Shown in pieces: positions 14,242 through 21,278 of a stretch of 21,588 nucleotides of DNA (positions are counted from its first letter, which is position 1; each line of letters begins with the position of its first letter). The DNA comes from JAGMCF01 sp964398885 (lineage in GTDB: Bacteria > Cloacimonadota > Cloacimonadia > JGIOTU-2), in contig CAYNOU010000048.1 in NCBI GenBank assembly GCA_964398885.1, forward strand, positions 1 through 21,588, in the 5' to 3' direction. Made by a program: the position numbers and the translations under genes. Under the pieces are notes generated by a model that was not told the origin of the DNA, did not search any database, and worked only from the letters and a program-made list of their open reading frames with translations.

Positions 14242-17223
14242 ATGATGAAAAAAAGTAGAATGATTGGCTTATTTCTTGCCTTGTTAATATTACCAACATT
14301 TGTATTAGCAAGCTCTTCAACTAATTTTCAAGCAAATGAATTTGAAAATCATAGTTTGAAAAATCGTGAATGGACAATAGTTGCAACTTATCCTATCCCA
14401 GAAGGTGCTGCTGGACTCGCCTATGACGGTACATATCTTTACTGTGGGATTTATGGAGCAAACGGTGATGAAGTTTATCAGATTGACCCAAGTAATGGAA
14501 GCTATTCACTCTTGTTTACAGGACCCCAAGGAGATGCTTTCGGTCTCACCTATGATGGTACTTATCTATGGACAACTGACCATCCAGGAAGCAGTTCTAC
14601 CCCAGCTGTTGCCATGCAACTTGATATGAGTGGTAATTTGGTTTCCGAATTTAACCTTCCTGCTCACTATATGTCCGGTATTGCTTATGATAACGGCGAT
14701 TTCTGGGTTGCTGCATATTACGATCCAGAAGCAGTTATTTATAAAGTTGATACATTAGGTACAATAATTACCCAATTTGACGCACCTGATGATCAACCTT
14801 GGGACCTGTGCATAGAACATGGCAATCTCTGGATGGCAGATTACTACGGAGATGCGCTTTATATGATTGACCCTGCCACAGGTAATCTTATAGAAACTCA
14901 TCCATCAGAACATTCAGATCCAGCAGGTATTGTATTTGATGGCACCTATCTATGGTATTGCGATAATGGTGAAGGATACGACCAGGACTGGCTGTATAAG
15001 ATTGATCTTGGTGGTGGCGGAACACCAGAGATTTCTATACCAATTACTACTCATAATTATGGAACAGTAACAGTTGGAGATTCCTCAACATGGAATGCAA
15101 CTGCACAAAATATCGGAACTGCAGAATTGGAGATAACAGGTATATCTTTTACTGGCACTGGCTCAAATTATGTATCCTGCTCTCTTAGCTTTCCACAAAC
15201 TATTCCTACTGGAAATAACATAGAAATACCTTTGAAGTATAAGCCTCAGGAATCTGGTGAATTAAACTGCACCGCTACAATTTCATCTAATGACCCATTA
15301 CACCCAGAAGTTGATATTACTTTAACAGGAAATGCAGTAAATCCTGGACCAAATATTTATGTGCCAATAACAAGCCATAATTACGGTTTAGTGAGAATCA
15401 ATGCATTAACTCGTTGGTTTATGGAGATTCAAAATATTGGAGATGAAACATTAGTAATTGATAGTATTTACTGTGACGATACTCACTTTACTGTGGATTC
15501 TGATGTAAGTTTTCCAATAAATATCGGCGTTCTTGATATCACTCAAATTGGCATCTGGTTTAATCCTGAAGAAGCTATTTTATATGAAGGAACATTGTTT
15601 ATAGAAAGCAATGATCCTGATAACAATCCTGTTGAAGTAACTTTAGAAGGAACAGGTGATGATTCTGATTATGAAATTGGTGAGACTTTATGGCAATATC
15701 AAATAACAACGAGCTGGGATAATAGTCCCAAAGCAATTGCACATATTTCTGATATTAATTATGATGATATTGATGATGTAATTATCTGTTCAGAAGATAA
15801 TTATGTTCGTTGTTTTAATGGAAATTCTTCAGGATATGCGGATGTTCTTTGGGAGAAAGAAATATATTCAGGAAATATCTATTCATATCGTGGTTTATTT
15901 ATTACACAAGATATTAACAATGATTCATATAACGATGTAGTTGTAGCCACTACTGGTGGTGACCGTTCAATACATACCCTTTCTGGAAAGACAGGTCAAA
16001 CTATCTGGACTCATGATACTCATGAATACGGTGGTGGTGGCTGGGTTTATCAGGTTAATTGTAAATACGATTATAACAATGATGGTGTTCTTGATGTATT
16101 AGCCACCACTGGTGATGATGCAAGCGATACAGGTCCTAAACGAGTATATTGTCTTGATGGTTTAACCGGATTATCCATTTGGGAACGCCCATTAGGTGGA
16201 CCTGGTTTCTCTGTAATTGGGATTGAAGATTGCACAGGTGACGGACAACCAGATGTTTTGGCTGGTGCTTCAAATGAAGATGAAAGCATAGGTTATGCTT
16301 ATGCTATTAATGGAGCAACAAGTAATATATTTTGGCCATATACTACAACCGCTACATCAGTTTGGGCATTAGAACAGTTAAATGATATTAATGAGGATGG
16401 AATTAAAGATGTGATTATCGGTGATTTCTCCGGGCATTTTTATTACCTTGATTCCACAAATGGAACAGTACTTCATACCGGTAGTGTTGGTGTAGCAATT
16501 ATACTCCAATTCATAAAATTAAATGATGTTAATGGCGATGGGAATCCTGATTTTGGAGTTGCTCATAGCACTAACAGTATAGTACAGGTAATTGATGGAT
16601 ATTCTGGAGCTTTTGTCTGGTCGCATTCTGTTGCAGACCAACCGTGGAATGCATCCAGAATTGCTGATGTAAGTGGAGATGGAATTGATGATATTGTTGT
16701 CGGCACATTATTTAATAATAACTATGCTTACTTCCTTAATGGAGTAGATGGCTCAGAAATAGAATCTATTAGTGTGGGAACACCAGTTGATGCAATTGCT
16801 TCTATCCCGGATATTGATGGAAATGGTTCAATGGAAATGGTTGTTGGTGGTAGAAATGGCTGGGTATATTGCTATTCAGGAGGATTCAATGCTGTGGCAG
16901 TTGATGAGCAACAAACCCAGAATGATAATTTTATATTGTTGAAAAATTATCCTAATCCGTTCAGCACCTCAACTACGATTTCTTTTTCAACCGCGGATTT
17001 ACGCGGATTAACACAGATAAAAATTTATAATATCAAAGGGCAATTAGTGAAAACTATGGAGTGCGGAGAGTCTCTCTCTGCAAAAGCGACGGAGTCGCTT
17101 TACTCCATATCATGGGATGGAAAAGATTATTCTGGAAAATCAGTTTCAAATGGAATTTATTTCTATCAATTGGAATCTAAAAATTGTAAATCTGAAATTC
17201 AGAAAATGGTTTTAATAAGATAA
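14242..17223 (+). CDS. Large secreted protein: propeller, two ASH-like domains, FG-GAP-like repeats, FlgD-like C-terminus
   Basis: This 993-aa exported protein has a signal peptide (1-23, MMKKSRMIGLFLALLILPTF then VLAS). Next is an N-terminal propeller-like region (about 45-257) with repeated AYDGTYLYCG / TYDGTYLW / FDGTYLWYCD strands. Two Ig-like ASH/choice-of-anchor-D domains (about 262-366 and 370-472) share the motif THNYGTV/SHNYGLV and SSNDPLHPEV/ESNDPDNNPVEV. A second propeller (about 480-880) has calcium-binding-like loops (DINYDDIDDV, DINNDSYNDV, DYNNDGVLDV, DINEDGIKDV, DVNGDGNPD, DVSGDGIDDI). The C-terminal FlgD-like module (about 898-993) starts NYPNPF. Such modules direct or anchor exported proteins, but no secretion-system gene is in the window. 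Residues about 938-956 are encoded by a palindromic repeat. A GGAG site is 2 nt from the first ATG and 5 nt from the second, so translation may start at 14245. Confidence 0.88.
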   Translation: MMKKSRMIGLFLALLILPTFVLASSSTNFQANEFENHSLKNREWTIVATYPIPEGAAGLAYDGTYLYCGIYGANGDEVYQIDPSNGSYSLLFTGPQGDAFGLTYDGTYLWTTDHPGSSSTPAVAMQLDMSGNLVSEFNLPAHYMSGIAYDNGDFWVAAYYDPEAVIYKVDTLGTIITQFDAPDDQPWDLCIEHGNLWMADYYGDALYMIDPATGNLIETHPSEHSDPAGIVFDGTYLWYCDNGEGYDQDWLYKIDLGGGGTPEISIPITTHNYGTVTVGDSSTWNATAQNIGTAELEITGISFTGTGSNYVSCSLSFPQTIPTGNNIEIPLKYKPQESGELNCTATISSNDPLHPEVDITLTGNAVNPGPNIYVPITSHNYGLVRINALTRWFMEIQNIGDETLVIDSIYCDDTHFTVDSDVSFPINIGVLDITQIGIWFNPEEAILYEGTLFIESNDPDNNPVEVTLEGTGDDSDYEIGETLWQYQITTSWDNSPKAIAHISDINYDDIDDVIICSEDNYVRCFNGNSSGYADVLWEKEIYSGNIYSYRGLFITQDINNDSYNDVVVATTGGDRSIHTLSGKTGQTIWTHDTHEYGGGGWVYQVNCKYDYNNDGVLDVLATTGDDASDTGPKRVYCLDGLTGLSIWERPLGGPGFSVIGIEDCTGDGQPDVLAGASNEDESIGYAYAINGATSNIFWPYTTTATSVWALEQLNDINEDGIKDVIIGDFSGHFYYLDSTNGTVLHTGSVGVAIILQFIKLNDVNGDGNPDFGVAHSTNSIVQVIDGYSGAFVWSHSVADQPWNASRIADVSGDGIDDIVVGTLFNNNYAYFLNGVDGSEIESISVGTPVDAIASIPDIDGNGSMEMVVGGRNGWVYCYSGGFNAVAVDEQQTQNDNFILLKNYPNPFSTSTTISFSTADLRGLTQIKIYNIKGQLVKTMECGESLSAKATESLYSISWDGKDYSGKSVSNGIYFYQLESKNCKSEIQKMVLIR
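17033..17185 (+). repeat. 153-bp module identical to 20806-20958
   Basis: This part of the C-terminal module is identical, base for base, to 20806-20958 in a gene that is otherwise unrelated. It contains the two-hairpin palindrome. Identity falls off abruptly on both sides. Confidence 0.9.
17055..17109. repeat. Two-hairpin (three-way-junction) element inside a coding sequence
   Basis: Outer arms TATGGAGT (17055-17062) and ACTCCATA (17102-17109) are perfectly paired. Inside are GCGGAGAG/CTCTCTGC (17063-17081, loop TCT, one G-T pair) and AAAGCGAC/GTCGCTTT (17083-17101, loop GGA, perfect), separated by a single A. The unit is 55 nt with almost no unpaired base. It encodes about ECGESLSAKATESLYS in the middle of the FlgD-like module. 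Confidence 0.9.
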
Positions 17224-17243
17224 TAGATTTTGAAATCATTCAT

Positions 17244-17275
17244 AGGCGGAATAGAAATATTCCGCCTTTTGTTTT
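17244..17275 (+). terminator. Intrinsic terminator of the 993-aa protein gene
   Basis: AGGCGGAATA (17244-17253) and TATTCCGCCT (17258-17267) form a perfect 10-bp stem with a GAAA loop, followed by TTTTGTTTTT, 20 nt beyond the stop. Confidence 0.9.
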
Positions 17276-17276
17276 T

Positions 17277-17506
17277 ATGAACTATTTATAAGCAATTTTA
17301 ACATTTTGGTGGAGAGGCTAACATAAAAAAATTAGAAGGTTAAGCTAAAAAATGTAGAGCTAATCAGTTCCACATGAATAAATGGATAAGATTTTTTTAT
17401 AAATTCTCATTACAATATTTTGTTTTTAACTTACCACTATTGTGCCAGTTAACTATATTGAAACCTAAAAAATAGGTAACTTTTTTTCAAAAAAATAAAA
17501 TTTTTC
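17277..17506. other. Intergenic region upstream of the TrmB-like gene
   Basis: AT-rich sequence. Apart from a small inverted repeat ACCT/AGGT (17463-17477) close to the promoter, I see no gene, repeat or structured RNA in it. Confidence 0.6.
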
Positions 17507-17553
17507 TTGACACAAAAATTTTTATAGGATTTATTTACCCTCAAATAAGGTAA
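17507..17553 (+). promoter_or_regulatory. Promoter and possible operator of the TrmB-like regulator
   Basis: A TTGACA -35 box (17507-17512) is followed 17 bp later by TTTATT (17530-17535) as a weak -10. Just downstream, TTACC (17535-17539) and GGTAA (17549-17553) form an inverted repeat with a 9-bp spacer. A related ACCT/AGGTAA pair sits upstream at 17463-17479. The position would suit autoregulation, but the right half also overlaps the AAGG ribosome-binding site. Confidence 0.45.
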
Positions 17554-17560
17554 CAAAAAT

Positions 17561-18382
17561 ATGAGTAAGTTAAAAGAGATAGAAAAACTGATAATTGATT
17601 TCGGTTTACCAATGCGGGAAGCAAAAGTATATACTACTCTTTTTCGTAAAAAAGACTTTACTGCTTCTGAAATCCAACAGCTTGTCAATATACCAAGAAC
17701 CAAGGTTTATGAGGTTTTGCATCAGTTGATTAATAAGGGGCTATGTATTGAGAAGAGAATAGGCCGCAGTAAAAAATATGAGGCAATGAACCCTGGATCC
17801 GTTTTTGAAAAATTGCTAAAGAAACATAGAGAAGAGGTGACAGAGAAAGAAAATATAGCTAATAAGGTATTGAAGATTCTTTCACCCATTTATAAACAAA
17901 GGGAGGAAAAAGATAATCCTTTAGAATACATTGAGGTAATTAAGTATAGGCAACAAATTCATGAAAAATGGGTTTCCTATTTAGAATTAACTAAGAAAGA
18001 AGTTCTTGCTTTTACGAAATCACCTTACACAGCTTCATTTAATGTTGATAATGATAAAGAAATTGAAGCTCTAAAAAGAGGAGTCAAGTTCAAAGGTATT
18101 TATGAGTATAAAGATGTTGTGAAACAAGAACTTGTGGATGTAATCTCTTTATGGGTTTCTGCAGGTGAAGAAGCACGAGTAATCAAGGAATTGCCAATGA
18201 AAATGGTTATCTTTGATGAAAGAATAACAATGTTTGCATTGAACGATCCTATCTCCTTGAAACCAAGCATAACTACTATGATAATTAACCATCCCAGCTT
18301 TGCCAAAGCACTTAAGTATGTGTTTGAAAGTATATGGGAAAAATCAATGCCCTTTGAAGAATTTAAAATCAAGGGGGTGTAA
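17561..18382 (+). CDS. TrmB-family winged-helix transcriptional regulator
   Basis: The 273-aa protein starts with a winged helix-turn-helix (about 1-85): LIIDFGLPMREAKVYTTLFR, then FTASEIQQLVNIPRTKVYEV, then LHQLINKGLCIEKRIGRSKK. The GLPMREAKVYTTL start and the IPRTKVYEVLHQLINKGL recognition helix are typical of TrmB (PF01978). A short coiled coil (about 88-120) links it to a C-terminal sensor domain (about 125-273) with KWVSYLELTKKEVLAF, ELPMKMVIFDERITMF and a final FESIWEKSMPFEEF, as in TrmB-family effector domains that bind sugars or related ligands. It has its own promoter and stands between two secreted-protein genes on the same strand, so it may control the LVIVD-repeat gene downstream; this is inference from position only. 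The family is commoner in archaea than bacteria. Confidence 0.85.
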   Translation: MSKLKEIEKLIIDFGLPMREAKVYTTLFRKKDFTASEIQQLVNIPRTKVYEVLHQLINKGLCIEKRIGRSKKYEAMNPGSVFEKLLKKHREEVTEKENIANKVLKILSPIYKQREEKDNPLEYIEVIKYRQQIHEKWVSYLELTKKEVLAFTKSPYTASFNVDNDKEIEALKRGVKFKGIYEYKDVVKQELVDVISLWVSAGEEARVIKELPMKMVIFDERITMFALNDPISLKPSITTMIINHPSFAKALKYVFESIWEKSMPFEEFKIKGV

Positions 18383-18476
18383 TAAAATGCTTACTAAAGT
18401 ATAATAATATAAGACGTATGGGATGTGTTATGTATATAAAAAATACTTCGCTATTACCCAAACTATTACACCCCCT
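18372..18476. repeat. 13-bp perfect inverted repeat overlapping the TrmB-like stop codon
   Basis: AGGGGGTGTAATA (18372-18384) and TATTACACCCCCT (18464-18476) are perfectly complementary and 79 nt apart. The left arm contains the TAA stop at 18380-18382. No T run follows. It could be a long-loop 3' structure, a binding site pair, or the ends of a small element. Confidence 0.7.
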
Positions 18477-18534
18477 AGAGAGAAAATATAAATTAAAAAA
18501 GGCGAAATGTTATCTAATCAAAAGAGAGAAATGT

Positions 18535-18608
18535 GTTAATGTCAAAGATAGGAGTCCGCCCACTTTGGTTCGTAGGGCATAAGAAGTTAATGTCATTGAT
18601 AGGCATCC
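18535..18608. repeat. Direct repeat of 23 bp, period 51
   Basis: The two units share GTTAATGTCA, two variable bases and GATAGG, then differ at two of the next five bases (AGTCC versus CATCC). They start at 18535 and 18586. Repeated sites of this size occur at insertion-sequence ends or as regulator sites; no transposase is nearby. Confidence 0.55.
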
Positions 18609-18609
18609 A

Positions 18610-18645
18610 TCCCGACCTGTCTCAAGAGATGTAGATGTATCGGGA
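18610..18645. repeat. Long variant of the CCCGA/TCGGG palindrome
   Basis: TCCCGA (18610-18615) and TCGGGA (18640-18645) flank an inner TCTC-AA-GAGA hairpin (18620-18629). It lies about 47 nt before the start of the LVIVD-repeat gene. Confidence 0.65.
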
Positions 18646-18692
18646 TAGAATAATTATAATAACAAAAAAATTAAAAAATTATAGGAGAAAAA

Positions 18693-20996
18693 ATGATGAA
18701 TGAAATGAAATCCCGAATACTTTCGGGGAAAAAGAGTATTATCTTATGTATGGTTTTATTCATGATGTTCTCAGTATTAAAAGCCCAAGTTCCCGAATGG
18801 CAGTGGGTAAAACAGGCTGGCGGAAATGGTGCTGATGAAGGCAGAGGCCAACTCTACGGCAATAAAATGAACCCAGGCTTCGATTCACTTAATGTGAGAT
18901 TTGTTGGTAACTGGCCATTTGGTACCTCTTACACAGTGACAACTGATTCTACAAGACAACTTGCATTCTGTGGCTCAGGTGGTGGCGTGTATATACTTGA
19001 CGTATCTACACCTGCAGCACCAACTAAGCTATCGGAAAAAGTTCGTACAAGGGGCGTGGTCTGGGGGCTAGTCTATGATGAGCCTACTCATAGGCTCTAT
19101 ATTGCAGCAGGGCCAGCAGGACTTGAAATCTGGGATGTAACAGACCCTTCAAATCCACTGAAATTAGGCTATTATGATACACCGGACTTTGCTCGTGGGG
19201 TAGCAGTAGCTGGCTCATACGCCTATGTTGCAGATGAGCTTACTGGTCTAATGGTGATTGACATCTCTACGCCATCAGCACCCTCTGAGGTTGGATCTTA
19301 TGATACGCCGGGCTATGCTTTTGGGGTAGCAGTAGCTGGCTCATACGCCTATGTTGCAGATCATTATACTGGTATGAGGGTGATTGACATCTCTACGCCA
19401 TCGGCACCCTTTGAGGTTGGCTCTTGTGGTGGATGGGCGCCGGCTTTGGTTGTAGCAGTATCCGGCTCATACGCTTATGTTGGAACTCAGGGTACTGGTC
19501 TGAGGGTGATTGACATCTCTACGCCATCGGCACCCTCTGAGGTAGGCTCTTGTACTGGATTCGCGCCGGCTATGGATGTAGCAGTATCCGGCTCATACGC
19601 TTATGTTGCAACTGAGGGTACTGGTCTGAGGGTGATTGACATCTCTATACCATCAGCACCCTCTGAGGTTGGCTCTTATGTTCCACCGGTGCCGACGGCT
19701 TATGGGGTAGTAGTAGCTGGCTCATACGCTTATGTTGCAGAGGGGTGTGCTGGTCTGAGGGTGATTGACATCTCTACACCATCGGCACCATCTGAGGTTG
19801 GCTATTATCTTACACCGGACGTTGCTGATGGTGTAGCAGTGGCTGGCTCATACGCCTATATTGCAGATTATAATGCCGGGCTGAGGGTGATTGACATCTC
19901 TACACCATCGGCACCCTATGAGGCTGGCTCTTATATTACACTGGGTCCGGCTTGGTATGTAGCAGTGGCTGGCTCATACGCCTATGTTACATGCGGCAAT
20001 GAAGGTCTGAGGGTGATTGACGTCTCTACACCATCGGCACCATCTGAGGTTGGCTATTATGATACACCGGGCTTTGCTAATGGGGTAGCAGTAGCTGGCT
20101 CATACGCCTATGTTACAGATCACACTGCTGGTTTGGGGATAATTGACATCTCCACACCATCAGCACCAGATTCGGTTGGCTATTATGATACGCCGGGCTT
20201 GGCTTTTGGTGTAGCAGTGGCTGGCTCATACGCTTATGTTGCAGATTTGGATGCTGGTCTGAGAGTGATTGACATCTCTACACCATCGACACCATCTGAG
20301 GTTGGCTCTTGTGATACGCCGGACGAGGCTGTGGGTGTAGCATTGGCTGGACAATACGCTTATGTAGCAGATAGGGGTGGTGGTCTAAGGGTGATTGACA
20401 TCTCTACGCCATCGGCTCCCTTTGAGGTTGGCTACTGTGAAACACCGGACGAGTATGCTAATGGTGTAGCAATAGCTGGCTCATACGCCTATGTTACGGA
20501 TGCGTGGGGCGGTCTGAGGCTAATTGACATCTCTACACCATCGGCACCTTATGAGGTTGGTTATTATGTTACACCGGGTCGGGCTCGGGGTGTAGCATTG
20601 GCTGGACAATACGCTTATGTAGCCGGTGAGGTTCCTGGGTTACAGATTTATGAAAATCTGCTCTCAGTTTCAATAGATAATAATGGATTTGATACTACAT
20701 TTGAAGAAACTAAACTTGAGAATTATCCTAATCCATTCAATACCCATACTTCAATTATGTATTCGTTGCCACAATCCAGTAATGTAAAAATAAATATATA
20801 CAATCTCAAAGGGCAATTAGTGAAAACTATGGAGTGCGGAGAGTCTCTCTCTGCAAAAGCGACGGAGTCGCTTTACTCCATATCATGGGATGGAAAAGAT
20901 TATTCTGGAAAATCAGTTTCAAATGGAATTTATTTCTATCAATTGGAATCTAAAAATTATAAATCAGAAATTAGAAAGATGATCTTCCTTCGTTAA
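18693..20996 (+). CDS. Secreted LVIVD-repeat beta-propeller protein with FlgD-like C-terminus
   Basis: The 767-aa protein has a signal peptide (about 1-31, KKSIILCMVLFMMFSVLKAQ) and a WQWVKQAGGNGADEGRG segment (36-52). Twelve near-identical LVIVD units follow (169-about 655): starts at 169, 211, 253, 295, 338, 380, 422, 464, 506, 548, 591 and 633, eleven full (42 or 43 aa) and the last partial. Two diverged units precede them (about 86-168), giving about 14 blades, enough for two seven-bladed propellers. The unit reads GVAVAGSYAYVAD, then four variable residues, then GLRVIDISTPSAPSEVG. The FlgD-like module (about 674-767, from NYPNPF) is shared with the 14242 gene. The ribosome-binding site GGAG is 5 nt before the ATG. 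Codons 7-12 carry a CCCGAA/TTCGGG palindrome. A role in cell-surface binding is likely; the ligand is unknown. Confidence 0.9.
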   Translation: MMNEMKSRILSGKKSIILCMVLFMMFSVLKAQVPEWQWVKQAGGNGADEGRGQLYGNKMNPGFDSLNVRFVGNWPFGTSYTVTTDSTRQLAFCGSGGGVYILDVSTPAAPTKLSEKVRTRGVVWGLVYDEPTHRLYIAAGPAGLEIWDVTDPSNPLKLGYYDTPDFARGVAVAGSYAYVADELTGLMVIDISTPSAPSEVGSYDTPGYAFGVAVAGSYAYVADHYTGMRVIDISTPSAPFEVGSCGGWAPALVVAVSGSYAYVGTQGTGLRVIDISTPSAPSEVGSCTGFAPAMDVAVSGSYAYVATEGTGLRVIDISIPSAPSEVGSYVPPVPTAYGVVVAGSYAYVAEGCAGLRVIDISTPSAPSEVGYYLTPDVADGVAVAGSYAYIADYNAGLRVIDISTPSAPYEAGSYITLGPAWYVAVAGSYAYVTCGNEGLRVIDVSTPSAPSEVGYYDTPGFANGVAVAGSYAYVTDHTAGLGIIDISTPSAPDSVGYYDTPGLAFGVAVAGSYAYVADLDAGLRVIDISTPSTPSEVGSCDTPDEAVGVALAGQYAYVADRGGGLRVIDISTPSAPFEVGYCETPDEYANGVAIAGSYAYVTDAWGGLRLIDISTPSAPYEVGYYVTPGRARGVALAGQYAYVAGEVPGLQIYENLLSVSIDNNGFDTTFEETKLENYPNPFNTHTSIMYSLPQSSNVKINIYNLKGQLVKTMECGESLSAKATESLYSISWDGKDYSGKSVSNGIYFYQLESKNYKSEIRKMIFLR
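18711..18728. repeat. CCCGAA/TTCGGG palindrome in signal-peptide codons
   Basis: CCCGAATACTTTCGGG (18712-18727) lies about 19 nt after the ATG and encodes part of the signal peptide n-region (SRILSGK). Its place relative to the start codon parallels that in the leader remnant at 6431-6586. Confidence 0.75.
19197..20657 (+). repeat. 126-bp tandem coding repeats of the LVIVD propeller
   Basis: About twelve tandem units of 126 or 129 bp. Segments encoding VAVAGSYAYV and RVIDISTPSAP are almost identical from unit to unit, including synonymous positions, indicating recent duplication or gene conversion. Two short intervals per unit are highly variable. Confidence 0.93.
20806..20958 (+). repeat. 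153-bp module identical to 17033-17185, with two-hairpin element at 20828-20882
   Basis: Exact copy of the segment in the 14242 gene. Its hairpin element has the same outer arms (20828-20835 and 20875-20882) and inner stems as at 17055-17109. Outside the block the two genes are alignable only as related protein sequence. Confidence 0.9.
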
Positions 20997-21136
20997 TATC
21001 CTTCGTCCAGACTACGGATATCAAGAAACTTCGGAGGATAAATTCTCTTTCGCTAACTCCTTCGTTAAAACTATGCCTGTCCGTGCTCCGTCGCCAAAGC
21101 TCTGGAGCGTCGGCGACCGTCCCGGTAATATCGGGA
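20997..21136. repeat. Cluster of palindromes in the 3' untranslated region
   Basis: After the stop codon, TATCC (20997-21001) can pair with GGATA at 21016-21020 or at 21036-21040, with CCTTCGT and ACTACGG/ACTTCGG between. A further CTCCTTCGTTA half-element is at 21057-21067. GTCGCC (21090-21095) and GGCGAC (21112-21117) enclose GCTC/GAGC (21099-21108). An imperfect CCCGGTAATATCGGG copy ends the cluster (21121-21135). No gene is seen here. Confidence 0.65.
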
Positions 21137-21177
21137 TGGAAGGCGGGGAGTTCAGGAAACCTTCGCAAGGGTAAAAT

Positions 21178-21210
21178 GAAAGGGCGGAATATCTTAATTT
21201 CGCCTTTTTT
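21178..21210 (+). terminator. Probable intrinsic terminator of the LVIVD-repeat gene
   Basis: AAAGGGCGGAAT (21179-21190) pairs imperfectly with ATTTCGCCTTTT (21197-21208), followed by T residues, about 180 nt beyond the stop. It resembles the cleaner terminator at 17244-17275. Confidence 0.6.
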
Positions 21211-21278
21211 ATTGACACTCAAAAAATCATTTCTGTTTCTTTGCACTGAATCTTTCATTAAAGAATTATGGAGAAAAT

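Larger units (their letters stand above)
18383..18692. other. Intergenic region with direct and inverted repeats
   Basis: About 310 bases upstream of the LVIVD-repeat gene. It holds the right arm of the inverted repeat ending at 18476, a direct repeat starting GTTAATGTCA at 18535 and 18586 (19 of 23 bases identical, period 51), and a long CCCGA/TCGGG palindrome (18610-18645). No clear promoter or gene is seen. Confidence 0.6.

Noticed and set aside
19197..20657. CRISPR-like array
   Set aside because: The regular 126-bp repeats are coding, in frame throughout, and translate to LVIVD propeller blades; there are no short repeats with unique spacers.
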